Origin: an uncultured Azospirillum sp.
GTDB taxonomy: Bacteria; Pseudomonadota; Alphaproteobacteria; RF32; CAG-239
Length of the DNA stretch: 9,536 nt
Assembly: GCA_902489795.1 (NCBI GenBank)
Contig: CABUBU010000045.1
Location: 1-9,536, forward strand
Reading direction: 5' to 3'
Part shown: piece after piece, positions 1 to 6,318 of the stretch
How positions within the stretch are numbered: the first letter of the stretch is position 1
Layout: each line of letters begins with the position of its first letter
Program-made: the position numbers and the translations under genes
Notes under the pieces: model-generated
The model's database searches: none
What the model was told of the DNA's origin: nothing
What the model saw: the letters and a program-made list of their open reading frames with translations, nothing else

Positions 1-48
1 CAAAGTCAATTAACAATGGATTTTGACCCGTTTACGGGTAGCAAGTAA
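1..48 (+). CDS. possible 3' end of an ORF entering from the left edge
   Basis: Frame 1 is open from the first base to a TAA at 46-48; the other two forward frames hit stops within about 25 bases. It would encode the last 15 residues of a protein ending in DPFTGSK. The piece is too short to identify. If the hairpin-rich sequence that follows is the right end of an IS200/IS605-type element, this could be the end of its nuclease gene (tnpB/iscB-like), but nothing in these residues shows that. It may equally be chance. Confidence 0.2.
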   Translation, partial: QSQLTMDFDPFTGSK

Positions 49-124
49 TCTTCGCCCTGTCAGACCGTCATACGCCCTTAAGGCGTTCGCTGGCACCATT
101 AGGGGTACACCCGCTTGAGAAGAA

Positions 125-155
125 CCACCGGCTTAGCCGGTGGGGTACTTTTTTT
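125..155 (+). terminator. rho-independent terminator-like hairpin
   Basis: A perfect 8-bp GC-rich stem (125-132 with 136-143, 3-nt loop TTA) is followed after five bases by a run of seven T (149-155). It would stop transcription arriving from the left edge. The same hairpin is the candidate end structure of the IS-like element. Confidence 0.6.
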
Positions 156-225
156 ATCGCCGACGGTCGGGCAAGTCTTTCGGGCTTGTCGCTTTCTGCA
201 TATTATCAACCTAATTTCTTATTTT

Positions 226-378
226 ATGTACAAAAAACAGCTGATGAAGCAGCGCGAAGTATTGCGCGAAGACATGTTTGCCGGGATCATTTCGCCCCGT
301 CAGTACCGGATTCTTGATGAAAAAGTGCGGCACAAACTGAAGGAATGGAATATGGCGAATAATAACCGAAGCAAATAA
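226..378 (+). CDS. small SHOCT-like hypothetical protein (50 aa)
   Basis: ATG at 226 opens a 50-residue basic reading frame ending with TAA at 376-378. Residues 7-40 have the pattern of the short C-terminal SHOCT motif: a Leu/Arg/Glu-rich helix, then a GIISPRQY turn of the 'G-I-I-[ST]-x-x-[EQ]-[FY]' type, then a Lys/Arg-rich helix. SHOCT usually sits at the end of a larger protein, so this may be a stand-alone mini-protein or the remnant of a longer gene. No Shine-Dalgarno sequence is visible before the ATG, and the frame stays open upstream to at least 115, across the hairpin. A plus-strand terminator about 20 nt downstream supports expression. Function unknown. Confidence 0.4.
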   Translation: MYKKQLMKQREVLREDMFAGIISPRQYRILDEKVRHKLKEWNMANNNRSK

Positions 379-398
379 AATTGTACGAGCTTTTTTTG

Positions 399-433
399 AT
401 ACCGGCAACCGCAAAAGTCACCGGTATTTTTTT
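399..433 (+). terminator. terminator after the SHOCT-like mini-ORF
   Basis: ATACCGG at 399-405 pairs with CCGGTAT at 421-427, with a 15-nt loop, followed by a T run to 433. The T tract lies only on the plus-strand side, so it serves the mini-ORF ending at 378 rather than lpxK. The remaining sequence to 616 shows only a short palindrome (AGCGTC-T-GACGCT at 567-579) and no convincing gene. Confidence 0.6.
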
Positions 434-616
434 GTATAAAAAATGCGCGTTTGCTGCATGAGCCGAGAAAGTTTATGATAAGCCGTAAAAATGCTTCCTT
501 GCAATTTTGCCGTTTGGAGAAGGAATGGCGCTGCCGCCGGCCGTGAAACGTCAATGCGCCGCACTGAGCGTCTGACGCTGCCGCCGATCGAAAAAATGCG
601 GTTTTGCCGATTGCGT

Positions 617-1618
617 TTATTCGGTTTTTGTGGTTGAGCCGGGAAGTGCGTCTTTCTGCAAACTGCGTATCCGTTCATAAATAAACTGCCGCAGGAGGTC
701 TTCGTCTTCCCATTTGATTTTTATTTCCAATACTTTGAAATGCGGCTGCATTTGCGACGGAATTTTAACGAAGTCTTTGGCCGTGGTAATCAGTTCCGCC
801 TTTTCTGCCTGTGCTTGCCGCAAAAGATTTTCCAGTTCCTGCCTGTCGTAAAAATGATGATCGGGAAAATCGAAGGTTTTGATCGGTTCTATTCCGTGTC
901 CGCGCAAAGAATCATAAAACTTTTCCGGGCGGCCGATGCCGGCAAAGGCGATAACCTTGTCGGAAGTCAGCGTCGGCGGTTCGGAAACGATTTTTGCTTT
1001 AAATATCGGCAGTTCTTTCAGTCGTCCGGTTAGATTAGAGCGGTCTTCGCCGATAATGACGGCAGCCTGGGCGCGTTTGAGGCCGGCGGCAAAATTTTCC
1101 CTTAAGGGGCCGGCCGGCACCGGCCAGCCGTTACCGATCCCCGCGGCACCGTCAAAAATGAGAAAACTTAAATCTTTATGCAGGCCGGGATTTTGGAAAC
1201 CATCATCCATGATCAAAATATCTGCACCATTGTCGATTGCTTTTAAAGCTGCCTGAGGGCGATCAGGGTTGATGCTGACCGGCGCTTCCCGCGCCAGCAG
1301 CAAAGGCTCGTCCCCGACTTCCCTTGCCGTATGCTTTTGCGGATCGACCATCACTCCGCAAAGGCTGCCGCCGTATCCGCGGGATACGAATGCCGGTTTA
1401 TATCCGCCTTTTTTCAACAGGTCGGCAATCGCCGCCGCCGTCGGCGTTTTGCCGGTGCCGCCGGCGGTCAGGTTGCCGATGCAGATGATGGGGACGGGAA
1501 CTTTGCGCGGCCGATTCAGTTTAAATCTGAAAGCAGTAGCCGCCGAATACAGCATGCCCGCCGGCAACAGCAGCCGCGCATAAAGTCCTTTGTTTTTCCA
1601 GTATCCGGGAGTTTTCAT
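617..1618 (-). CDS. lpxK: tetraacyldisaccharide 4'-kinase (lipid A 4'-kinase)
   Basis: LpxK phosphorylates the 4' position of the tetraacyldisaccharide-1-phosphate lipid A precursor with ATP to give lipid IVA, at the cytoplasmic face of the inner membrane. The 333-residue length is normal for the family. Residues 48-59 hold the LpxK-type P-loop GNLTAGGTGKTP, preceded by a hydrophobic N-terminal segment (about 15-30) that places the enzyme at the membrane. Residues 138-143 are the conserved DDGFQN (Walker B-like) motif. A TTAKDFVK stretch near the C-terminus is also family-typical. The ATG at 1616-1618 overlaps the TGA of the upstream Kdo transferase gene by 4 nt (ATGA), indicating translational coupling and fixing the start. 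It is the last gene of the three-gene LPS operon. Confidence 0.95.
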   Translation of the reverse strand: MKTPGYWKNKGLYARLLLPAGMLYSAATAFRFKLNRPRKVPVPIICIGNLTAGGTGKTPTAAAIADLLKKGGYKPAFVSRGYGGSLCGVMVDPQKHTAREVGDEPLLLAREAPVSINPDRPQAALKAIDNGADILIMDDGFQNPGLHKDLSFLIFDGAAGIGNGWPVPAGPLRENFAAGLKRAQAAVIIGEDRSNLTGRLKELPIFKAKIVSEPPTLTSDKVIAFAGIGRPEKFYDSLRGHGIEPIKTFDFPDHHFYDRQELENLLRQAQAEKAELITTAKDFVKIPSQMQPHFKVLEIKIKWEDEDLLRQFIYERIRSLQKDALPGSTTKTE

Positions 1619-2883
1619 CGTTGGATATATTCTTTGATTTTATCCATAATCCCGTCAAGGACTTTTGATTCCGACATGGCCCAGTCATATGCTTTTTGCC
1701 GTTTTTCTTCCAGCAGGTTGTTGTTTTCAAGCATCAGACAGACCTGGTTGGATAGTTCCATGACGTCTTTTACCTGGATGACGGCGTTGGCCTTCAGTGC
1801 CCTGTTCATGGCATCGGTAAAGTTGTGCATGTGAGGGCCGACGATAACCGCGTCACGGCAGCGGGAAGGTTCCATAAAGTTTTGCCCGCCGTGGGGAATG
1901 AGAGAACCGCCGATAAACACCAGCGGACAAATGTTGTACCACAGTCCCATTTCTCCGATGGTGTTGGCAACATAAACGTCGGTTTCCGCGGTAATGGGTT
2001 CATTTTTTGAACGCAAAGCTACGTTAAGACCCAGTTCTTCGCGCATTTGCTGCTGAATTCCTTCTCCCCGGTTGGGATGTCGCGGCACCATGATCAGCAG
2101 CAGATCGGGAAATTCTTTTTTGATTTCGCTGTGGAAGCGCGCGATTTTCATTTCCTCGTCATCATGGGTGGAACTTGCCAGCCATACGGTTCTGCCATTG
2201 ATTTCCGCCAGCAGCTGTTTCTTTTTCTCTTCGTCGACAGGCAGCGGCAGTCCCGCGTATTTCAGGTTGCCCAGGCACTCGGCTTCTTTGGCGCCCAGCA
2301 CTTTCAGGCGGTGAGCATCTTCGTCGGACTGACCCAGACAGTAGGTAAAACAGGACAACAGTTCTTTACAGATAAAGTCGAATTGCTGCCAGCGTTTAAA
2401 CGAACGGTTGGAAATTCTGCCGTTAACCAGAAGCAGCGGAATGTTCTTGCTTTTGATGGAGGAAAGCATGGCCGGCCATAATTCCGATTCAAACCACAGA
2501 ACCGCGTCGGGGCGCCAGTATTTGACAAAACGGCGGGTGAATTTCGGGTTGTCGATGGGAATGTATTGATGGAAAGCCCTTTCCGGCAGACGTTTTCCCA
2601 TCAGTTCCGCGGAGGTTGTGGTTCCCGTCGTTACCATGACGTGGGCTTCCGGGTAGGTTTGAAGCAGCTTGTCAATCAGCGGAAGCATGGACAATGATTC
2701 TCCGACCGAGGCGCCGTGCAGCCAAAACAACCGTCCTTCGGGCCGGGGGAGCTTCGGCTTGCCGATTCTTTCGTTAAAACGCTTTACGTCTTCTTTGCCG
2801 TGCTCTTTGCGTTTGTTGATGTATGAGCGGATGGCCAGCGGATAAAGAAAACGGATCAGAATGTTGTAGATATTGATGAACAT
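1615..2883 (-). CDS. waaA: 3-deoxy-D-manno-octulosonic acid (Kdo) transferase
   Basis: WaaA (KdtA), a GT-B-fold enzyme of glycosyltransferase family 30, transfers Kdo from CMP-Kdo to lipid IVA, starting the LPS inner core. The protein is 422 residues, the usual length. A hydrophobic N-terminal anchor (about residues 5-20) is followed by ERIGKP, then HGASVGE (56-62), where the Glu is the catalytic base position of the family. The C-terminal domain has the CMP-Kdo binding signature FIGGSL...GGQNFMEP. The ATG at 2881-2883 shares one base with the stop of the upstream acyltransferase gene (TAATG), and the stop overlaps lpxK by 4 nt. How many Kdo residues it adds cannot be read from sequence. The gene is also known as kdtA. 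Confidence 0.95.
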   Translation of the reverse strand: MFINIYNILIRFLYPLAIRSYINKRKEHGKEDVKRFNERIGKPKLPRPEGRLFWLHGASVGESLSMLPLIDKLLQTYPEAHVMVTTGTTTSAELMGKRLPERAFHQYIPIDNPKFTRRFVKYWRPDAVLWFESELWPAMLSSIKSKNIPLLLVNGRISNRSFKRWQQFDFICKELLSCFTYCLGQSDEDAHRLKVLGAKEAECLGNLKYAGLPLPVDEEKKKQLLAEINGRTVWLASSTHDDEEMKIARFHSEIKKEFPDLLLIMVPRHPNRGEGIQQQMREELGLNVALRSKNEPITAETDVYVANTIGEMGLWYNICPLVFIGGSLIPHGGQNFMEPSRCRDAVIVGPHMHNFTDAMNRALKANAVIQVKDVMELSNQVCLMLENNNLLEEKRQKAYDWAMSESKVLDGIMDKIKEYIQR

Positions 2884-3647
2884 TATTTTTTCATTTCCTC
2901 CTTGGCGGGATATTTTTTTGATTTGGCGGTGGCGCCGGGTTCTATTTTCGGCAGACCGAAACGACGGTCGGCCTTAAAGGTGAGGGTGTTCATTTCGTCT
3001 TCAATTTCCTGACGATATTTTTCCAGGTCTTCGTCAGAGGCGTCGGCGGGGATGTAATAGGGTTTGGTCACATGCAGGATGCCGCGGCAGAAAGGCGGCG
3101 GCAGCAACATGGCGTCCCAGCTTTTGGCCACCAGCGAATGTTCGACGCTGTAGGTGGCGCCGAAAATCGGTTTGCCCGATTTGCGGGCGAAATAAAGCGG
3201 ACTGATGCTCATTTTCATCCGCGGTCCTCGCGGTCCGTCGGGAATGATGGCCACCGCCGTATCGTTTTGCAGCGAGTGGAGCAGAGCCAGCGCCGCGGAA
3301 TTGGCGCCGCCGTTGGAAGAGCCGCCGATGGTTCCGAAACCGTATTTCTCAAGAAAACCGGCAATAATTCTGCCGTCTTTGTGCAGGGAAACCAAAGCGT
3401 TTAAGGGGCGCTGTCCGTTCCAAAAATGCGGGATCATCATTGCCCGCCCGTGCCAGATGACCAAAATGATAGCCTTTTCCTGGTGCCAGACCTGATAAAG
3501 CTGATTAACGCCGAAAATGTCCCACCTGGTGGTTTTTCCGACCCAGCGCGAGTAATAATACATTATGAGGCTGAGCACGTTGATGAAACGCGGGTGCTTG
3601 CTGACGCCTTTGAAAAAATCTTTTAATTTTTTCAGCCAGATTTTCAT
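2883..3647 (-). CDS. DUF374-family lysophospholipid acyltransferase, possible LpxJ-like lipid A secondary acyltransferase
   Basis: This 254-residue protein belongs to the DUF374 branch of the LPLAT acyltransferases. Visible motifs are WHGR (65-68, with the presumed catalytic His at 66), SLHKDGRI (87-94), IGGSSNGG (107-114) and PDGPRGPR (136-143). A hydrophobic stretch at about 21-36 suggests membrane association. DUF374 includes LpxJ, the 3'-secondary acyltransferase of lipid A in Helicobacter and Campylobacter. Being first in an operon with waaA and lpxK makes a role in lipid A late acylation the best inference, though the acceptor is not proven. The start at 3645-3647 has a strong Shine-Dalgarno (AAGGGGGG) a few bases upstream. 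The C-terminal 25 residues are Lys-rich and probably disordered. Confidence 0.85.
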   Translation of the reverse strand: MKIWLKKLKDFFKGVSKHPRFINVLSLIMYYYSRWVGKTTRWDIFGVNQLYQVWHQEKAIILVIWHGRAMMIPHFWNGQRPLNALVSLHKDGRIIAGFLEKYGFGTIGGSSNGGANSAALALLHSLQNDTAVAIIPDGPRGPRMKMSISPLYFARKSGKPIFGATYSVEHSLVAKSWDAMLLPPPFCRGILHVTKPYYIPADASDEDLEKYRQEIEDEMNTLTFKADRRFGLPKIEPGATAKSKKYPAKEEMKK

Positions 3648-3678
3648 TTTAATCCCCCCTTGTTCAAATTATACTCCC

Positions 3679-3707
3679 ATTATAAAGCATGATTTTGCGG
3701 AAAACAA
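3679..3707 (-). promoter_or_regulatory. sigma70-type promoter of the acyltransferase-waaA-lpxK operon
   Basis: Read on the minus strand, TTGTTT (3707-3702) is separated by exactly 17 nt from a perfect TATAAT (3684-3679). The -10 lies about 32 nt upstream of the acyltransferase start, with a purine-rich ribosome binding site between. No other gene start lies nearby on this strand. Confidence 0.65.
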
Positions 3708-3825
3708 CCTGATTGTCTGCCGTTCGTTGTTTTGTGCGCAAAAAAACGGGTTCAGTCGCCTGACTATTCGGATCTATATCATGTTTCGGCATAAAACTAA
3801 AGGGGGAAAATACTTATCAAGAACA

Positions 3826-3858
3826 AAAAACCGTCCGCGGAGCGGACGGTTTTTCCTG
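3826..3858. terminator. bidirectional terminator downstream of rubrerythrin
   Basis: A 13-bp stem, AAAAACCGTCCGC (3826-3838) with GCGGACGGTTTTT (3842-3854) around a GGA loop, carries T runs on both strands. It lies directly after the rubrerythrin stop and ends the regulator-rubrerythrin transcript, isolating it from the LPS operon promoter at 3679-3707. Confidence 0.85.
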
Positions 3859-3875
3859 CTGAAAAGCAAAAGAGC

Positions 3876-4415
3876 CTAAAACTCTTCCTGCAATTCAAAG
3901 AAATAAGCCTGCGGATGGTCGCAAACCGGACATTTTTCCGGTGCCGTCGGGCTTTCGACGCGGTGGCCGCAGTTGGCGCATTCCCAGATAACCTTGGTTG
4001 GGCGGTTGAAGATTTTGCCTTCGACCAGAGATTTCAAGAGAGCGTTGTATCTTGCTTCATGTCCTTTTTCGATGGCGCCGACCGATCTGAACAGGAAGGC
4101 GATTTTGGTAAAGCCTTCTTCGTCGGCTTCTCTGGCCATGCGGTCATACATGTCGGTCCACTCGTAGTTTTCGCCGGCTGCGGCGTCTTTCAGGTTTTCG
4201 ACCGTCGAGGGAACTTCGCCGCCGTGTAACAGCTTGAACCAGAGTTTGGCGTGTTCTTTTTCATTGTTGGCCGTCTGTTCAAATTTGTCGGCAATAATAT
4301 TGTAACCTTCTTTTTTGGCTTTTGAAGCGTAGTAGGTGTATTTGTTGCGCGCCTGAGATTCTCCGGCAAAGGCTTCCATCAGGTTTTTTTCGGTTTTCGA
4401 ACCTTTCAGTTCCAT
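3876..4415 (-). CDS. rbr: rubrerythrin
   Basis: Rubrerythrin reduces hydrogen peroxide to water in the cytoplasm of anaerobes, using electrons delivered through rubredoxin or similar carriers. Residues 1-135 form the ferritin-like diiron domain. Likely ligands are Glu19 (AGES), the E-x-x-H at 52-55, Glu96/Glu99, and the E-x-x-H at 116-119. Residues 141-179 form the rubredoxin domain, with Fe(Cys)4 ligands at Cys146/Cys149 and Cys162/Cys165 in CANCG and CPVCD. At 179 residues it is slightly shorter than classical Desulfovibrio rubrerythrin but complete. The ATG at 4413-4415 follows an AAGGAG site (4428-4423) with 7-nt spacing. It starts 18 nt after the Fur-family gene ends, so the two are co-transcribed and probably under that regulator's control. 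Confidence 0.95.
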   Translation of the reverse strand: MELKGSKTEKNLMEAFAGESQARNKYTYYASKAKKEGYNIIADKFEQTANNEKEHAKLWFKLLHGGEVPSTVENLKDAAAGENYEWTDMYDRMAREADEEGFTKIAFLFRSVGAIEKGHEARYNALLKSLVEGKIFNRPTKVIWECANCGHRVESPTAPEKCPVCDHPQAYFFELQEEF

Positions 4416-4433
4416 AGTATAACTCCTTAAATG

Positions 4434-4814
4434 TTAGTTGAATTTCTGACAGCTCTTGCATGTTCCGCGGAACGAAACGTCGTAAGAGGCTATCCTGAAC
4501 CCGGTCCGGCTTTCGACGTCTTGAGCCAGGTCGGGCGCAATGTCACAGGGAATGTCAAACACCCTATTGCATTTTGTGCAGATGAAATGGTAATGGTCAA
4601 AGGTTTGGTGATCAAAATGAGCGATTCCGTCCAATCCTTCGATCTTTTTGACCATGCCGTTTTCCGCCAAAAGGTTGAGGTTGCGGTAAACCGTCGCCAA
4701 ACTGATCGTCGGCTCTTCCCTGCGGATCAGTTCGTAAAGCTGTTCGGCCGTCGGGTGGATACAGTTTTCCTTGAGCGTTTTTAAAATCAATTCTCTTTGT
4801 CTGGAATATTTCAT
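4434..4814 (-). CDS. Fur-family transcriptional regulator, PerR-like
   Basis: This 126-residue cytoplasmic metalloregulator has an N-terminal winged-helix DNA-binding domain (about 1-78), including the HPTAEQLYE and SLATVYRNL signatures (recognition helix about 38-50). The C-terminal dimer domain has two CxxC pairs, Cys79/Cys82 and Cys119/Cys122, forming the structural zinc site. His and Asp residues between 66 and 76 (HFDH...HYH) are placed as regulatory metal ligands. Family members sense iron, peroxide, zinc or nickel. Operon linkage to rubrerythrin, divergence from a flavodiiron protein, and a PerR-like operator at its own start favour a PerR-type peroxide/iron sensor, though Fur itself cannot be excluded. 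The ATG at 4812-4814 is preceded by only a weak ribosome binding site (GGAACGG). Confidence 0.9.
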   Translation of the reverse strand: MKYSRQRELILKTLKENCIHPTAEQLYELIRREEPTISLATVYRNLNLLAENGMVKKIEGLDGIAHFDHQTFDHYHFICTKCNRVFDIPCDIAPDLAQDVESRTGFRIASYDVSFRGTCKSCQKFN

Positions 4815-4829
4815 TTACCGTTCCATAAC

Positions 4830-4844
4830 TGATAATGATTATTG
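4830..4844. promoter_or_regulatory. PerR/Fur-box-like operator
   Basis: TGATAATgATTATTG forms a 7-1-7 dyad matching 11 of 14 defined positions of the PerR box TTATAATnATTATAA. It contains a perfect ATAAT-N-ATTAT core and also matches the first nine positions of the classical Fur 19-mer. It lies 16 nt upstream of the regulator start, at the predicted transcription start of that operon (about 4844), which fits autorepression. Matches were counted by eye. Confidence 0.65.
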
Positions 4845-4850
4845 TTTTTG

Positions 4851-4879
4851 TTAATAACTCCAAAAAAACGGGTTGTCAA
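4851..4879 (-). promoter_or_regulatory. promoter of the regulator-rubrerythrin operon
   Basis: On the minus strand, a perfect TTGACA (4879-4874) is followed after 17 nt by TATTAA (4856-4851, 4 of 6 to TATAAT). The expected start of transcription falls about seven bases on, at the edge of the PerR-like operator. The -35 overlaps the -35 of the divergent flavodiiron promoter because GTTGTCAAC (4872-4880) is nearly palindromic. Confidence 0.6.
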
Positions 4880-4901
4880 CTTAAATTTATATGATTATTT
4901 T
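4873..4901 (+). promoter_or_regulatory. promoter of the flavodiiron protein gene
   Basis: TTGTCA (4873-4878, 5 of 6 to consensus) is spaced 17 nt from TATTTT (4896-4901, 4 of 6), placing transcription start near 4908 and leaving a roughly 30-nt leader. The weaker -10 overlaps ATGATTATT (4891-4899), a copy of half of the operator at 4830-4844. Confidence 0.5.
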
Positions 4902-4938
4902 GTACTCAACCGAAACAATATATAAGAAGGACAAAAAA

Positions 4939-6120
4939 ATGCAAGCGAAAGAAATTAAGAAAGACATTTACTGGGTCGGCGTAAAGGATTGGAATTTAAG
5001 GGAATTTCACGGTTACGCCACGCCGCACGGCTCGACTTACAACTCCTATCTGATCATGGATGAGAAGATTACGCTCGTCGACGGCGTCAAAAGCTATATG
5101 TCGCAGGAGATGACAGAGCGTGTTAAAAGTGTAGTCGATTTTTCCCAGATCAGCTATGTCGTCGTCAACCATGTGGAAATGGATCACTCCGGCAATATTC
5201 CGGAAATCATGAAGCTGGCGCCGCAGGCGGTGATCATTACCGACAACGCCGGCAAAATGGCTCTGGAAGCGCATTTCGATACCGCGGGCTGGAACTATAA
5301 GCTGGTAACGACCGGCGAAAGCGTTTCCATCGGCAAACGCAGCCTGACTTTCATGACCACCCCGATGCTACACTGGCCGGATTCGATGATGACCTATGTC
5401 GGAGAAGAAAAGCTGCTGTTGTCAAACGACGGTTTCGGCCAGCACCTGGCTTCCGACGGGCTGTTTGTCAACGAGCAGCCGCTTGATCTGGTGGTCAATG
5501 AGGCCAAAAGCTACTATGCCAACATCTTGTTCCCTTACGGTGCGCAGGCGGAAAAAGCCCTGAACACGGCAGGAACGCTCGGCCTTGACATTGAGATGAT
5601 CGCACCTTCGCACGGCTGCATCTGGTCGGGCAAAGACGAAGTGAACACAATTCTTGGTCTCTATGCCAAATGGGCGTCTGGCAAAAACGAAGGCAAGGCG
5701 GTCATTGTTTACGATTCCATGTGGGGCGCCACCGCCAAAATGGCGGAAACGATCATGGCCGAGTTTCAGGATGCCGGCATTCCGGTTACCAAGCACTGTC
5801 TGGCGGTGGAAAACGTTTCCGAAGTAATGGTCAGTTTTCTTGACGCGGCTTACGTCTGCATTGGCAACCCGACTTTGAACAATCAGTTGTTTCCGCGGGT
5901 GGCCGGCTTCGTTACTTATATGAAAGGCCTGGCGCCGCGCGGCAAAAAGGCGCTTGCTTTCGGTTCCTACGGCTGGAAACCGGGTGTTGTCAAACAGATT
6001 CAGCAGGTTTATGAAGACCTCGGCTGGCAGACGGTTGCTCCGTTTGAGGAAAAATATACTCCCAAGGCGGAAGTGCTGGAACAGTTGAAGGAACGTGTGC
6101 GCGAACTGATCAGGCTCTGA
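4939..6120 (+). CDS. fprA: flavodiiron protein (O2/NO reductase, FprA/ROO type)
   Basis: Flavodiiron proteins reduce O2 to water and/or NO to N2O in the cytoplasm, with electrons from rubredoxin, F420 or NADH-linked carriers. This 393-residue class A protein has a metallo-beta-lactamase-like domain (1 to about 250) carrying the full diiron ligand set: His78, Glu80, Asp82 and His83 (HVEMDH), His145 (LHWPD), Asp164 (SNDGFG) and His225 (SHG). A flavodoxin domain (about 253-393) has the FMN phosphate loop YDSMWGATAKMA. No rubredoxin or NADH domain is fused, so a separate electron donor is needed. The start at 4939 is chosen because AAGAAGG (4924-4930) lies 8 nt upstream; an in-frame ATG at 4891 lies in the promoter and has no ribosome binding site. 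It is divergent from the PerR-like regulator. Preference for O2 or NO cannot be told from sequence. Confidence 0.95.
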   Translation: MQAKEIKKDIYWVGVKDWNLREFHGYATPHGSTYNSYLIMDEKITLVDGVKSYMSQEMTERVKSVVDFSQISYVVVNHVEMDHSGNIPEIMKLAPQAVIITDNAGKMALEAHFDTAGWNYKLVTTGESVSIGKRSLTFMTTPMLHWPDSMMTYVGEEKLLLSNDGFGQHLASDGLFVNEQPLDLVVNEAKSYYANILFPYGAQAEKALNTAGTLGLDIEMIAPSHGCIWSGKDEVNTILGLYAKWASGKNEGKAVIVYDSMWGATAKMAETIMAEFQDAGIPVTKHCLAVENVSEVMVSFLDAAYVCIGNPTLNNQLFPRVAGFVTYMKGLAPRGKKALAFGSYGWKPGVVKQIQQVYEDLGWQTVAPFEEKYTPKAEVLEQLKERVRELIRL

Positions 6121-6261
6121 AATGCGAAACACTTTCCGCAAGCTGATGCAAGTGTTGTTAACCGTTTCGAAAGACGTTTGCCCAGCCCAAAGGCTGTACA
6201 AACCTGACGACTGGGGTGGAATGCCTGTATCTGTCTGCTAATATAGATGTTCGAAGCATAA

Positions 6262-6296
6262 AAAACGCTCCCTGAAAAAGGGAGCGTTTTCTTTTT
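6262..6296. terminator. bidirectional terminator between convergent genes
   Basis: An 11-bp perfect stem, AAAACGCTCCC (6262-6272) with GGGAGCGTTTT (6280-6290), has a 7-nt loop and T-rich tails on both strands. It ends the flavodiiron transcript, leaving a 3' UTR of about 140 nt in which I see no gene. It also ends the convergent unknown gene whose stop is at 6319-6321. Confidence 0.9.
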
Positions 6297-6318
6297 GTCA
6301 GTCGGATCAAAAACCACC

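Larger units (their letters stand above)
1..155 (+). mobile_element. probable right end / omega-RNA-like segment of an IS200/IS605-type element
   Basis: Three short hairpins follow one another: ACCCG/CGGGT at 26-39, ACGCC/GGCGT at 72-86, and a perfect 8-bp stem CCACCGGC-TTA-GCCGGTGG at 125-143. The segment between the second and third hairpins contains AGGGGTACACCCGC. A terminal GC-rich hairpin of the form CGGCTTAGCCG, preceded by a structured non-coding tract, is typical of the right ends of IS200/IS605 elements, where TnpB-associated guide RNAs (omega-RNA) end. No transposase or nuclease body is in the window, so the assignment rests on pattern resemblance. The element may be complete to the left, or a remnant. 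If it is functional, sequence directly after the hairpin would act as the guide. Alternative: the 3' UTR and terminator of an unseen upstream gene. Confidence 0.45.

Noticed and set aside
567..579. AGCGTC-T-GACGCT palindrome after lpxK
   Set aside because: No T run follows on either strand and the loop is only one base, so it is not a terminator; no gene is close enough for an operator.
418..678. An 86-codon minus-strand frame over the lpxK tail and the following gap
   Set aside because: Basic, low-complexity translation, overlaps lpxK out of frame, and no ribosome binding site seen.
4891..4938. Upstream in-frame ATG for the flavodiiron protein
   Set aside because: It lies between the -35 and -10 of the predicted promoter and lacks a Shine-Dalgarno; ATG 4939 has AAGAAGG 8 nt upstream and matches the usual family start.
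5422..6201. A 259-codon open frame on the minus strand across the flavodiiron gene
   Set aside because: Antisense to the flavodoxin half of a clear flavodiiron protein, with no motif or ribosome binding site.
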